Positions 24,886 through 38,212 of a stretch of DNA of 64,000 nt are shown here, in pieces. The stretch covers positions 22,062,002 through 22,126,001 of the forward strand of contig CM022665.1 of NCBI GenBank assembly GCA_012295275.1, given 5' to 3'. The DNA comes from Chrysomallon squamiferum (Eukaryota; Mollusca; Gastropoda; Neomphalida; Peltospiridae). Under the pieces are notes generated by a model. It was not told the DNA's origin. It ran no database searches and saw nothing but the letters and a program-made list of their open reading frames with translations. Positions within the stretch are counted from its first letter, which is position 1; every line of letters begins with the position of its first letter. The position numbers and the translations under genes were made by a program.

Positions 24886-26349
24886 TATAATACACAAAAT
24901 GATAATCGTTTCACTTTCTTAAAGAAAGAAAGAAAAAAAACAATTTATGTAACACACACAATGAAAACATTTGATATGAATCCATAACCATTAATTACAA
25001 TACTAAATTTATCAAATGTTTGTCATTGCCTTACGAATACGTAAAACCAATCTTGTGATTGTTTTATAAACTTGGTTTATTTACATTTAAAAGTAAGTAG
25101 AAGTGCTCTTTTGTCAGAACCTAAGGGCAATTACTCCTTTTAACTGTAATCTTATTAATAAAAAAGTATGTGATATTTTCAGGAAACCTATCAAGAAACA
25201 TATTTAACAATTTCTGACATATCTGGCTAAACATAGATTCCCACTAGAAAGGTATGTATATTTATCATCTGAAGATGTATATGTAGTATTAGCTGTCGCA
25301 AGAACTAATTGAAACAAAATGAATTTTGGCAAGATTATTACTTAAAAGTGAGAGTTAGGAATCCTTTCAATGGAAATAACTGTTGTACTTAAATGCAGTG
25401 TACACTGTGTGTACACGTCTATGTCTCTGTAAGAATTCATGCATCCATGTTCATATTTAAATACTGGCATGTATTTGCGTATATATGCATGTATGTATGT
25501 ACTAATTAGCTTCATCTTAACTCGGTTCTACTGACCTTCCAGATGCTCACATAAAATTGATTATATATTTGCTATATAACATATATCACAGTTTGAATAT
25601 TACATGAGGTATAATAAACACGAGTCAAACGAGCGTGAAACACAAATGTTTTGGTTTTTTTGTTTGTTTCATGTTGCAACATGTGAGTGCATTCGTATTT
25701 TAGACTGTATTATAATAAAATATTGGTTTGTGCTGTCATTCCTAATATGTTTAGGCACAGCAATAGAATGTACAGACAAAGGCAAGTACACTTTTCTGTT
25801 AATAGATCTTGTCTTAGTAATAAATTTTGATGTCATAAAAATAGTGGTTTTTAAACTATTTTAGTGACATTCTTTATCTCAAAATTTCTGTTTACACGCA
25901 ACATAATTTCATCATGTTTTTGATCATTTCGTCTAACAAGCCCTTTAGTTTCATTCAGTCGTGGGTGAACCATGAAGTTACAAAGCTCTTCTAATGCGGA
26001 ATAATAATAAAAAAGTATAAAAAATTCCTTTTTTCTTTTTTTTTTTTCAGTCCTTTTTCAACCGTCTCTGTTTATTTTTTTTTTTACTTCCTTTTTTAAA
26101 ATAAAAATAAAAGAACCCTATGCGCTCAATTTAATAAATCATAATTTATTCATGGAGGGTGATTCGTTGTTTTTTTGTTTTTTTGTGTGTGTTTTTTCTT
26201 TTCTTTTTTTAAGCTGCTGTTCTGGTGAAGACCTTGCAGACGTAACAGTATATATAAAAAAAATAAAACAGAAAGAAACAGAAGTAATATTATTTGTCAT
26301 AAGAACGTACTGCATCCCTATTTTATGTTAGCAATAAATATGTGGAGTG

Positions 26350-26383
<34 letters not shown>

Positions 26384-26868
26384 AATAAAAAAATTTGGCA
26401 GTTTATATTTTGCTTTTATTTCAGTTTTAAATATGATATTAAAATTAAATATAAAATTAATTTAAAATCTTATTAATTACTAAAAAAAACTGGAACATAA
26501 TTACGACAAATATCGTGAGGAGGAATAATGTAAATCTTGTTAGTTTTTTAACTGTCGTCAATAATATAATGTCTTAAATATATTAAGTTTATTTTGAGAT
26601 AATGCTTAAAAACGTTAGCCTGTTTTAGGTAATATAAAATAGGTTAGTAACTTATTAATTTCCGTATCTGGAGGCCTGCAATAGATTTAGATTAAACATA
26701 AGATTTATTTATAAAAAAAAATTAAATTTCTTTCTTGCTGCACCCCCCTCCCCCAGTAACAAAAATATGAAAACTGTAAAATATTATATCGCGTGTGTTG
26801 TAAGTTACTGAAAATGAAAACGATGATGGTAATAATGATGGATACTTTCGTGTGTGTGTATGTATGTA

Positions 26869-26971
<103 letters not shown>

Positions 26972-27167
26972 AATAAACTGATGCATTGGAATAAGCTAGT
27001 AATTAATAAGTTTAGTTACTTTTTTTTAGATCAAACGCGAAGTTATTGCATCTGTTTGGATATATATTTTTTATTTTTTTTTTTTCTTTCATTCTTATTT
27101 TATATTCCAGCATAGCTGTAGTACAGGGGCGCCCCCTGCATTCAATTGACTTGTCTAATGCGGGAAG

Positions 27168-27230
27168 ATGGCCGACTTTCTCAAGTCAAAAGCAAAACAT
27201 TGGCGCAGCAGTACTGTTAAATCTAAAGGG
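27168..27230 (+). CDS. BAHD1: Probable first coding exon of BAHD1
   Basis: The ATG lies in AAGATGGCCGAC, an initiation context that also matches a YY1-type element. It opens 21 codons ([20 protein letters not shown] plus Gly), ending phase 0 at GGG|GTAAAA. Exon 2 begins phase 0 after TTTGCAG with V-F-R-Q-N-N and no in-frame Met nearby, so an upstream exon is required. The surrounding 27110-27430 is GC-richer than its neighbourhood, as at a promoter. It is not recognised by similarity, so another upstream exon could be the true start. Confidence 0.6.
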
Positions 27231-30200
27231 GTAAAAATACAGATATATAACTAGCAAAATATATTTATATATTTTTTCCCATTATTTTTATGTTTTTGTA
27301 TCATATAGTATACATGTAATACATATCACCAACCACATTGCAACAAATGTGTCGCTATTTCGCAAGTCCCGTTACTCGCGCTAGACTAAGACTAGGCACT
27401 TCGCACACTCGTTAGCAAATGACAATACTCATTATACTGTCTGTACTCACGGTTAGTACGGGGATTTTAATTATATATATATTTTTGTCTTTCTCTTTAT
27501 TTTTCAATGAACACGAGATTTTAATTTGTGGTTCATGTCTGCAGCGAGCATGATGTGTTTTAACGTATTGTGTTAACTGCACAGGAAATACAATATTCAT
27601 TTTATTTTATGTGAAATGTATGATTTATAGACAGATTTTGGTAAATATATATTTATCAAAAATACGTATTCATATTACATTTTATATCGAAAAAATACCA
27701 TTCATTCAGTTTTTCAGTATAATCATAGATCATTAAATGATTAAGACATTGTTAAATGTGTGTGTGTGTGTGTGTGGATGAATGTATGTATGTAATATAA
27801 TGTATGTGTATTTATATATATGTATGTATGTATGTATGCCTCTGTGTTTGTGTGGGTATGGATGAGTGTCTGATTTTGTGTACATATGTAAGTATGAGTG
27901 AGTGTGTGTGGATGGATGGATGTCAGCATGTATACCTGTATACATTCACACATACAGAGAAAAATATTCATATACATATTTTTATTTATTTGTTGTATCT
28001 GGACTAGTATGGTAGTATTCCAAAATGTGGTAGCTCTAGCTTGATAAATTAAAAAAGAAAAGAAGAACACCCCCAAACAACTCCCCCAATAACAGTAGAC
28101 TCAAGTAGTTACTATGTTACAATAACTGCTTTTTAACCAAATAGTTCACCCAGAAGTAAATAAAATTATTATTATTATTATATTGTGTGTGTGTGTGAGT
28201 TTCAAGGAATCATATGAAGTGAATACCAAAATTTATTTTATTTACATGTTTTTTCTATACTTAAAGTAGGCATAAAGTTCTAAAGTGTTTTGTTTTTATA
28301 ATAACTGTCATGTAAACTAAAAAAAATAGCCTTAATTTTTCTGTATTAGTTTTCTTTCTTTTTATGATGTTAAAAAACAGGATAAAAATAAGCACTTAGT
28401 AATCAGGTTAAGATATATATTTTTTTCTTACGTAATAAAATGAATTGTGTATGAATAATTCTCAAAGGTGTAAATGATGAAAATTAACCAAAATGGAAGG
28501 AAGTTTCATTGAAGTTGAATGAAATGATATGGAATTTAGGGTGAATGACATTGAAGTAGTTTAAGAAACACTGTAATACAATGTTAAAAAGAGTTCAAAT
28601 GTATGTTGCCACCAAAAAATAATGTATAGTTTCTAAGCAAAAGCTTCAAAAAGCTTAGAAGTTACCTTTTTTTAAATTTTATTTTAAATTTTATTTAATT
28701 TAATTTTTTTTTTTTAAATTGTATTATGTTGGAGTAGTATTTAAAAAAAGAAAGAAAAAAAGTAAATTATTTCTTTCCATTGTAATACAGATAAAATAGA
28801 TATCTTCACTGTAGCTGTTACTGTAATTGAAACATAACCAGACTGAATATATCAATGTACATGTGTTGACAAACTTATGTAACATACATTTTAGCTGACA
28901 GGTCATATATTTTTTTTACTACTGTGTGTTATTTCAGACTCACATCAGCTGTGTATTATTTTAGAATAAATAAATAGACCCCCCCCTTAAAAAAAAAAAA
29001 ATTCAGATTTCTGTAATTATTAGAATTAGTGGGATGTAGTGTTAAATCAGTGAGTATGTCATTAGTATATCTCTTGAAATATATCTGATTCCAACTAGTG
29101 ATTTATGACAGCAGTCAAAGCCTCAGTTCATGTCTACGGAAAGGTTTATATAACATATCTTTTATTGCTAACTGATAATAATAGTTCATGAAGAAAGAGT
29201 GTTTTTTCTGACTGTGAAAAATAAGTACAAGCTCAAAATTATTTAATAAATATGTCTGATAAACAGGTATTCCAAAGTGTCTGGGGTTTTGTTTGGACCT
29301 ATTTTTACTGATTCTGAACACTTGATTTGTTCTCTGTTTCATGTCCTGTCTCAGTAAAAACAATAAACTAAATCTGAAATTTTTATCTTTCTGTTTATTG
29401 CACAAATGTTACCTCACATTGCAAAATAAATGTCAGAAGTGCAATGGATAGCTGCCATCTGTGATCATATATTGTGAAAATTTGTCCATACACTGTTAGA
29501 GACAATTGTGCCTCAAAATGGGCTGTTAAAAACTGAGATTTGTTGAAAATGGTTTATGTGGGCATCAAAAAATTAAATATGTTTAAAAAAAAATCATAAC
29601 TTTGGAACTATTTGACTGACATTTCAAATCAGGATAAAAAAAAATTTACAGTTTCTATTTCTCAAAAAGAAAATCACTTTGGAGTACCTGTAATAAAATA
29701 ATAAATCCCTAATGCAAATCTCTATTGACTGTTATCTTTTAAATGTATCACATCTGTGGAGTTTTCCTCTTATCAGATCCTATTTTTGTGTTTTAAAATT
29801 AATTTCTGTCCTTGATCAGATGCATTTTTGTATGTCCTTTCAGTTCTGAGTCATTTCTCTCAAATACAGAAACCTGTTTTGTTAATGCAGCTTTTCTGAT
29901 TTTCTAACACACTTTTTTTTATTTTTTTGAAATAAACAATCATTTAGACATCTTAAGTAATATTAAAGAAAACAGCTTCATTTTGTAATGTTAAAGTTAA
30001 CAATTAGCTTCATTTTATCTGAGTTAGATGATGGTGCATGAATATCTGACTAAATAATAACAAACATGTAATTCAATGACTTCTAACTAATTAATATAAT
30101 CAGTTGACCTTTTCTTATTCAATTATGAAGTTAGTGTAGAAAGTTTTAGATAAGGTGTAACTTTACATTTCTCACATTGTTTCATTAATATTAATCAGCT

Positions 30201-33200
30201 GATGTTGCTATCCTTGGGACTGTTTTTTAATTGTGTTTTTTTGTTTGACTTGTGTTTGATGATGTTGACTGCCTTGGTGCTAGCAGGTGGATAGATCTCC
30301 AAGATAATCTTAATCTGATGTGATAGACATAAATAATTATTATCCATATTTCACTTGATGACATTAGATGTCAAAACACAACAACTGCTTGTATTAATTA
30401 TGTGATTTGGAATCATGGAAAAAATAGTTACTCTTCTAACCATAAAAAGCCAACTGTTATGTTGTTTCTGTTTATCATATAATGTCATTTTCATTTGCTC
30501 ATTTTAATTGATGAGACATAACACTAACCTTTTTTTATCTACTAGTTATCTAAATAAAGTTTCATATTTTTATAAAAGTTTTTAAATCATATATTTCAAA
30601 ACCCTATTCAAACTTCTTTCTTCTTTCTTCTTTCTAGGCTAGCATGTTACTGGCAAATTAAAATTTTGTGTCTATTCATTTTTTTTTTTTTAATCATTTA
30701 CTTAATATTTATTTAATTCTTTCACATATTTTGTTTATTTTTCTCTTTTTGAGGTTTGCAGGTTTTCAGACAGAACAACTACAAGACATCACACAATATA
30801 GGCTCAAGAAAAGCTTCTGAAAGATGCATTTCCTACAGTGACACTTTCCCTGTTTACAAATCACTGCTGGCGTTCTTCCAGGACCAAGATATGAAATCAC
30901 CATCAGTAGGCAAATCTGTTTCGAAGGAAAGTCATGAACAGAATGATTCTAAAAGTCTACCAGCAAAAAAGAAAATACAAGCCAAAGACTTCATTAACAA
31001 CAGCAATATATGCTGTTTTGTAAAATTATCACGATCAAAAAATGATTCCACAATTTCAACTTCTAAGCCAAAATTAAAAGACCTGTCTTGCAAAGTAGAC
31101 TGCTTACCCGATTCCATCAAATCTACATTTCCCAAGCTGCTAAATAAAAATGAGAAGTGTAAGAAACAGGTGTCTGAAGAAAAGGATTTGGTAAATAACA
31201 AACACAATAGTCCTGGTAATTCTAATGGTGTTAGTACCAAATCTAAAAATAAAATAAAATCTATAGAGAGGAAGATGTGTGTAAAAAGAAAGCTTGAAGT
31301 ACTCTCCTGTAAATTGGAAGAAAACAACAATGTAATCACCAATACAAAATCCAAAACAGCACCTAAGATTATGAGATCAAAAAATGTCAAAAACAATAAA
31401 GGTAAATCAAAGATAGATAATGCAATTATTCCTAGAAAAAGGAAAAAGCGCGAAGCAAGTCTGAATGCATCTGCTTTAGTGAACATATATTTTGAAAAGG
31501 AACCTACCTCTCCCAAAAAGCTTAAACTAAGTCCAAGTGATTCAAGAAATGGTTCTGAGAGTAAAACCGTTAACAAGGCTGATGAAGACAAAGTGGACAA
31601 TGACAAGAACATTGCAACAGAAAAAAGTAACAAGAAACAGTCTAAGAAAGTCAACACGGCCAAAGAGAAGAGTAACAACAAAACATTGAAGGAAATTAAT
31701 GTCAAAAAGAAATCTACAACAAAAGAAAAAATAAATGGTTTAAAAACAAAACAAACCACGTTGAAGGAAAATATTTTAAGTGTGCCAAAAAATGATACAA
31801 AGAAGACAAAAACTAGCAAGTGTTTTGAGTTTAAGAAAGTAAAAGAGAAACTAAATGGAATCAGAAAGCCAAAAAATCGTATGGCTAGCCTTAATGCACA
31901 AGCCCTGATGGCTGCTACAAAGTATTTAAAGCCTAACACTGAACGTGCAGCAAGAACTGATCGTTTCTGTTTGTCCTGGGTCAGGCAGCCATTTTCAGCA
32001 AATCATTACCAGAGTACTGCTCGCTGGGTTGAAGGCTGGGGAAACACTTGTTGTACAGTGGCAGCTCCAGTGAATCCAGAAACGACTTTGCACGTCTCTA
32101 GACAAGAGCAGCAACTATATGAAGACAGAAAGACATCTACAGTATCAATGCAAATCACTCCTCATCTCTCTCATAATCTGAGCAGTGTTCCACATTATGA
32201 AGCTCCTGCTCTTTCCCAGATGGAACAAACACAGGTCATTCACAGAGAAACATTACAGAAAATCACTCATTTAGACCAAGAAATTCCATCAGATGATCGC
32301 CCATCCAGTGTTGTAGATGTTGTTGGTGCTCACACACCAATGAAACCAGTGGCTAGGACATCACTTTGTATGAATCCCTTGTTCAGACAAAACTCTGCCT
32401 GTGTACCTCCATGCACAGGTTATTGTTGTACGTCAACTGACAGATACATATCAGGCCAGTATCAGTCAATAACTCTAGGTGGTATTGGCAGTCTCAACAC
32501 AGTGCAGATGATGACATATCCACAACCACCGTACAGAAGTGCATTTAGTGTTCCTTATGCACATACTGGCTTGCAGTCCTTTGGTAAGTTTTAGCTTCAG
32601 TTCTTTTTCATTATTTATAAATGTCTTTTTTCCATTCTCAAATTTTAAATTAAAATCTCAATCATCTGCTTTTTTATTTTTTTATTTTTATAATTGAATT
32701 ATTATATATTTGCTGAAGGCTTATTGACATTATGGCATTTTAAGCATAGTACTAGAAATTTCATTTAATTCTGATGTAATTAGATAAAAGTAGAATAATT
32801 TATTGAGTACCGATTAATGTTACTCAAAACATTTATTAACTATGTTTTGTTTTTATAAATTTTTATTTTATTATAGGATTTTATCCAAGAAGCTTTTACC
32901 AGGCCAACCCTTCTTCATTAATGCAGCCACCAATTCATAACATGAACCCCTGTTTACTGCCTCATCATGTACCAGTACAGGTGCCACACGCACAGATCAA
33001 AGTCCTCATTCACAACCCTGACAAATCCCATGATTGTGCTTTCTCTGACACATTAAAAACAGAAGTAAAAGGCATTGTTTCCAATTCCTTGTGTAATGGA
33101 AAAGGAAAAAAAGGGTCATCTGAAGGTAAATGTAAGGGCACATTGAAACAGAAGAAGAAAACAGAAAGAAAAACTGTCAAGACAAAAGTTATGGTTGATC

Positions 33201-35215
33201 GTCCTCACAAAGATATTGTTCTGCAGCAGTCAGAAAGTTCCTGTCATGGGTGGTCGTGGAAAGGAGAAGCTGAGTGGAAACTAGTACAAAATATTGTACG
33301 GTTCATGCTTTCTGTGTTTTTTTTTTGTATGAATGTGTATTTATATCTCTAGAACATTTTAAGATTTTTCTAATGCTGATAATATGATAATTTTCTAAAT
33401 TTTAATTTTGTTTACTAATGATGTTAACATGTATATTTTATAAAAGTTTAATATTAATAGACTGATAGTTATTATGTGTTTTTTTAATAATTATTTAATA
33501 AACTGAAATAATAGGATAGTGTCCTTTCTAGCTTACTAAGAAAGGTTTGACCCAACACACCAAGACGATCTTTCTGAAAGTAGTACATGTAAACAAACAT
33601 AAACAAACTCAACACTTTAAAGATAAAATGATCTTCATTTAGCAGGTAGATGGTCCACCTGTAAGAAGAAAATGTTACTCTGCTATCTGTCACACTGATG
33701 GAGATGTTATACATATCCGAGATTGTGTTCTGCTTCGTTCTGGACCAAGAAAAACTGACATTCCTTTTGTTGCCAAAGTGGGGGCCTTCTGGGAACACCC
33801 AGATGATGGTAAATTATATGATTATACTCTTGTTCTAGATGCATTTGTTTCAGTCTTCACATAATGAAAAAACTGACTGAACAAATGGATTGTAATAAAT
33901 TAAAAAAAAAATAATAATAATAACACTATGCATTTAAATATTTTGTTTTGAAAAAAATTTAATAAAATTAACTGTTATATATTCAGATTAGTTTTAAGAA
34001 TGACCACTGAATGTCATTAATTAATCAACCAATCAATCAATCAGTTATTGGCTTTAATAATCTATTTTCTGATCCATCCTGTTCTACATTTAGGGGCATT
34101 TCTTACACAGATAAAAGACTAAATATTTAAATTCTTTTGTTTACAGTTAAGATAACAAGTTTAAAAAAGCAAATCTGTAGTTTTTAATTCTGACTACTAT
34201 GATCAGCACTAGTATTTTCTGTGATCCACTAGTTACAGTGCTTCAGAAAAATATTCTCTTGAACCTTATAATAAATCATATTAATTGAGATGTGTATTAT
34301 TCAGAAGAGTAATCAAATCAATATACTTTGCAGGAGAGATGATGATGAGTTTATTATGGTACTACAGACCGGAACATACAGAAATGGGAAGACAGCCACA
34401 CAACCAAGATCAGGAGATCTTTGCATCTAAACACAGAGATGAAAACAGTGTTGCCTGCATAGAGGACAAGGCCTATGTCCTAACAAGTGGTGAATATGCA
34501 AGGTATGTATTTTAGTAATACTTGGTTAACTTTAAACAAAGCAAGAGAGAAATGTTGAAATCTTTACTGTTAGCAGTTTGCAGCTATATTTGTTAATTAA
34601 ATCATGTGTATTACCTAATTAAAACAAATATATATTATAATTAAACCAGGTTATGTGTTGATTAAACTAGGCACATTTTTAAAAATTAAACCAGCTGTTA
34701 CCTAACTAAATCAAATACATATTAGTTAATTAAGCTTGCTTTATTTGTTAATTAAACTAAGTATATTTCTTAATTAAAACAGACATATTTGAAATATTAA
34801 TTAGGTTTTTAAATAATCACATTTTTGTTTTTTTTAAATACATGTTTCAGAATTAATGATAGATTTGACTGGATTTGATACTAAATATAATTTACATTTA
34901 CATATATTCATTCCCTGTTAATTTTATTTATTTATTTATTTATTTAATTATATATGTATTTACTTACATACTTATTGTCTTCATTAAATGCACACTTACA
35001 TACTTACTTATTGTGATTTTATTTGAAGATACAAAGCTGAAATGTGTCGTGTAAAACAAGGGGCATGCTATCGTAAGAAAGTGGTTCCAGACATGGACAG
35101 CAGATCAGCACTGTGCGACAGACTCATTTCGTCAGATGTTGATCCCTCAAACGTGTTCCTCTGTCACCAGGTGTACGACTTCAGACAGAAAAGAATATTG
35201 AAGAATCCATCCTAA
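27168..35215 (+). CDS. BAHD1: BAH domain-containing protein 1 (BAHD1 / winged-eye family)
   Basis: Six coding exons with matching phases: 27168-27230, 30762-32583, 32877-33295, 33646-33808, 34334-34502 and 35029-35215 (TAA), about 940 residues. BAHD1 is a nuclear heterochromatin-silencing factor; its BAH domain reads H3K27me3. Here the BAH domain spans about residues 760-938. It includes [50 protein letters not shown] and the C-terminal [13 protein letters not shown], close to vertebrate BAHD1, which also ends ILKNP. The N-terminal half is Lys/Ser-rich and disordered, with two copies of the family motif A-S-L-N-A-x-A-L (about residues 248 and 394). The middle is Pro/His/Gln-rich. It is longer than human BAHD1 (about 780 aa), mostly in the Lys-rich part. 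Exons 2-6 are secure. Exon 1 is inferred from an in-phase donor 3.5 kb upstream. Confidence 0.93.
27231..30761 (+). other. BAHD1 intron 1
   Basis: A 3.5-kb AT-rich intron with a (GT)n array at 27756-27774 and TGTA/TGTG-rich DNA to about 27915. Minus-strand frames near 27741-28076 and 29115-29405 are His/Thr-rich or T/A-rich noise. No RNA gene or exon is evident. Confidence 0.6.
34590..34800 (+). repeat. Degenerate ~30-bp tandem repeat in BAHD1 intron 5
   Basis: TTAATTAAA-type cores (GTTAATTAAAC, GATTAAACTAGGCA, TTAATTAAAACAGA) recur six or more times at about 25-35 bp spacing. They look like an old, decayed minisatellite. Confidence 0.55.
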
Positions 35216-36479
35216 ACCTATTTTTACAGTATTTCCAAGTGCAATAATGATTTTAATGTACATAGTGTTTAAGTTAACTTCAGCAAGTTAAGTTACTATT
35301 TTAATGTTTCAGCCTGTTGTGAGTTACACCATTTATGAATTTGACATTTCATTGTTCATTATATTATCATTTGAATGTTACACACCACATATCGTGCTCT
35401 AGATCATAATAATTAATTTTAATTTTTGGGCGTGCTAGTTTATTAATTAGTTCTGCCCCTTGATTTGTAAGAAATATGTCATCTGTGATGGCTTCCAATG
35501 CACATTAATCTAATTCTGAGATTCCTTCTCTGTGTGCAGTTTTTCTTTATTTCACCTGTATCCCTGTACCAGTTTTATTTAATCTTTTACCTTCCATTTC
35601 ATCTTGTGATTTTGAGAGAACCTGTAATATTTTCTGGGTTTGATGTTAAACACTGTTTTTAAATTAATGATTTTTAAATAACACATTTTACGTTTCTGTT
35701 AAAAGATTATTGCTTAAGTAGTTTTCCATGATTGATAGTTATCCAAAGACACCACAGTGTTGGTTTTATGGTGGTTATTTATCAAACCCAGAATGCACAC
35801 TGAAGGTTTATACTGGCCCTTGAATTTTTAACATGCCTGTTGCAAAGCTTTTCTTAATATATAATTGTGCACAGAGCTACTTTAGATGTGATACAAGATT
35901 ATATTAATCTGTAGCTTCAAGTATTATTTTAAATGACTGTAAATGAATTTAGATCATTTAGGCCATGTAACGAATTGTAAGAATAATTCCCTTTAAACCA
36001 TGTGAGGTTTATAATTACTTCCAACTAACTGCATAATATTGCAGCATTTAGGGAACCTCAAGAATACACTATTTGCAGCTCCAAGCTTTTTTTTTTTAAA
36101 TTCATTCATTTTTAATTGAATTGATTGTTACTCAGTCTTTGAAAATAATTTTAAATATAATTTTGATATTTGATATCAGACATTGACAGCTCTTATGCTA
36201 AATGCTGGTGATTTTCTGCCACAAACACTACTATTAATTATATCAGTGTCACTTAGAATTTACTTACAGAAGTCAAAAATATTCAGTAAATATACGAGCA
36301 GTTTTAAAACATGACCCTTTATTAATATTATTTTGATAAGGAGTCAGTGGATTATTTTGTAAGTAGAAACTACAACTTAATGACCATCTTATGCAAAATT
36401 TATATACATTTTCAGAAGAAGCAAGTGTAATATAATTATCACTGTATCCACAGTGAAGGGTTTATATGTTTGTTTGTGT

Positions 36480-36511
<32 letters not shown>

Positions 36512-37154
36512 AGTGTGTGCATGCACACAACCTGATGTATGTTCCCTTTTTTGCTGATCCATCTGTTTCTTCATAATAAAAAAATTCATTTCATTTTGAA
36601 CAATACATTCACCACAAAGATGCATATGCCCTTTTTTCTGAAATTCAGAAGAGTGATTCCAAACTATTTGTCAAACACTGTTCCATTTTTTTAACATTTA
36701 GATTCTGATGTTACACTTGCCTCTTACAACACAGCATTCTTGGTACAGAATAGTTTATCTCGATAGGAGATGAATCTAGTTGTTACCACTTGTGATATTC
36801 ATATAGCTGTTATCCTTGCACTTGATGCCTGTATATATACTAGTATATATATATATATATATTTATTAATATGTATTATTGCTGACTATTATATAATCAA
36901 CTTCAAATTATTGTTTTTGTTGTAAAGATGTGATATTGGCAGAATATTGATGGTATTGCCTGCAGTGATGTGATATTGGGGAAAAAATATGTAACTATAT
37001 GTAACTATTATATATATATATGAGAAAATGATAATACTAATATCATTTTGTTCACATTAAATGTAGCAAAATAAAACTGAAAAGCACTAGTCAGTCTCCC
37101 ATCTGATCTTTCTGTGCCTCTTCCCTCATTGTTTCAGTTCCTTGCTCACCCTTG

Positions 37155-37835
37155 CTTCATCTTTTAGTTCTTCATTCACTCTTCCCCTTACCCTGTCAGT
37201 TCTTCACTCTTCCCCTTACCCTGTCAGTTCTTCATTCACTCTTCCCCTTACCCTGTCAGTTCTTCACTCTTCATACCCTTTTCATTCCCTTCCCCTTACC
37301 CTGTCAGTTCTTCTTCACTCTTCCCCTTACCCTGTCAGTTCTTCATTCACTCTTCCCCTTACCCTGTCAGTTCTTCACTCTTCCCCTTACCCTGTCAGTT
37401 CTTCATTCACTCTTCCCCTTACCCTGTCAGTTCTTCATTCACTCTTCCCCTTACCCTGTCAGTTCTTCATTCACTCTTCCCCTTACCCTGTCAGTTCTTC
37501 ATTCACTCTTCCCCTTACCCTGTCAGTTCTTCATTCACTCTTCCCCTTACCCTGTCAGTTCTTCAATTCTTCCCCACCCTGTCAGTTCTTTAATCACTCT
37601 TCCCCTTACCCTGTCAGTTCTTCATTCACTCTTCCCCTTACCCTGTCAGTTCTTCATTCACTCTTCCCCTTACCCTGTCAGTTCTTTAATCACTCTTCCC
37701 CTTACCCTGTCAGTTCTTCATTCACTCTTCCCCTTACCCTGTCAGTTCTTCAATCATTCTTCCCCTTACCCTGTCAGTTCTTCATTCATTCTTCCCCTTA
37801 CCCTGTCAGTTCTTCATTCACTCTTACTTCTTTAT
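37155..37835. repeat. 32-bp pyrimidine-rich minisatellite, about 20 copies
   Basis: The unit is TTCTTCATTCACTCTTCCCC then TTACCCTGTCAG, with shorter 25-28 bp variants and AATC or missing-CTTA variants. There is little divergence between units, so the array is young. Every unit on the plus strand ends in a pyrimidine tract plus CAG, matching a 3' splice-site consensus. On the minus strand every unit contains GGGTAAGG, a donor-like site. Long open frames through it exist only because the unit lacks stops. Confidence 0.93.
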
Positions 37836-38061
37836 TCACTCTTACTGTAACTTTTCAGTTCTTCACTCTTTATTCACTTTCTTCTTCCATTAATTGTAAA
37901 ATAAGCAACATTATTAACAAATGTTTTTTTTTTTACTTCTTTGTAAGAAGTGCTAATTTCCTTTTAACACATTATGTGCAATCACATTAAGAAATAATTT
38001 TAAGTGACTAGTGATTTTTTTAAAACTTGTTTTAACATCATTACTCCCATGTATTTTAGTA

Positions 38062-38212
38062 CAGTGCTTCTCAAACTATTGTGATGCCATTTACCCAGAC
38101 GTCTTTATCTCAGAAAGTCATTGACAAGCAACTACAGATTTCCATTTGGTTTTTTGGGGTCATTTTCATACAATTTCCTTCACCATTTTATTCAGCAGTT
38201 TAAGAAGCACTG
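38062..38212. mobile_element. hAT-like MITE, 151 bp
   Basis: The ends are CAGTGCTTCTCAAACT and AGTTTAAGAAGCACTG, inverted repeats of 16 bp with one mismatch and hAT/Charlie style. Eight-base flanks ttttagta (38054-38061) and ttttaaaa (38213-38220) match at six of eight. It is too short to encode a transposase. Confidence 0.85.

Noticed and set aside
29115-29405. A 96-residue minus-strand frame in BAHD1 intron 1
   Set aside because: No recognisable family or splice sites, and it lies within an intron on the opposite strand.
30932-31939. A 335-residue minus-strand open frame
   Set aside because: It is antisense to BAHD1 exon 2. The Phe/Leu/Ser-rich translation is the mirror of Lys-rich codons (AAA/AAG) and A-rich codons on the real strand.
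37142-37990. A 282-residue plus-strand open frame of repeated SFTLPLTLSVLHS-like peptides
   Set aside because: It is produced by a stop-free 32-bp minisatellite. The unit is not a multiple of three, and a second frame is open over the same DNA, so there is no coding constraint.
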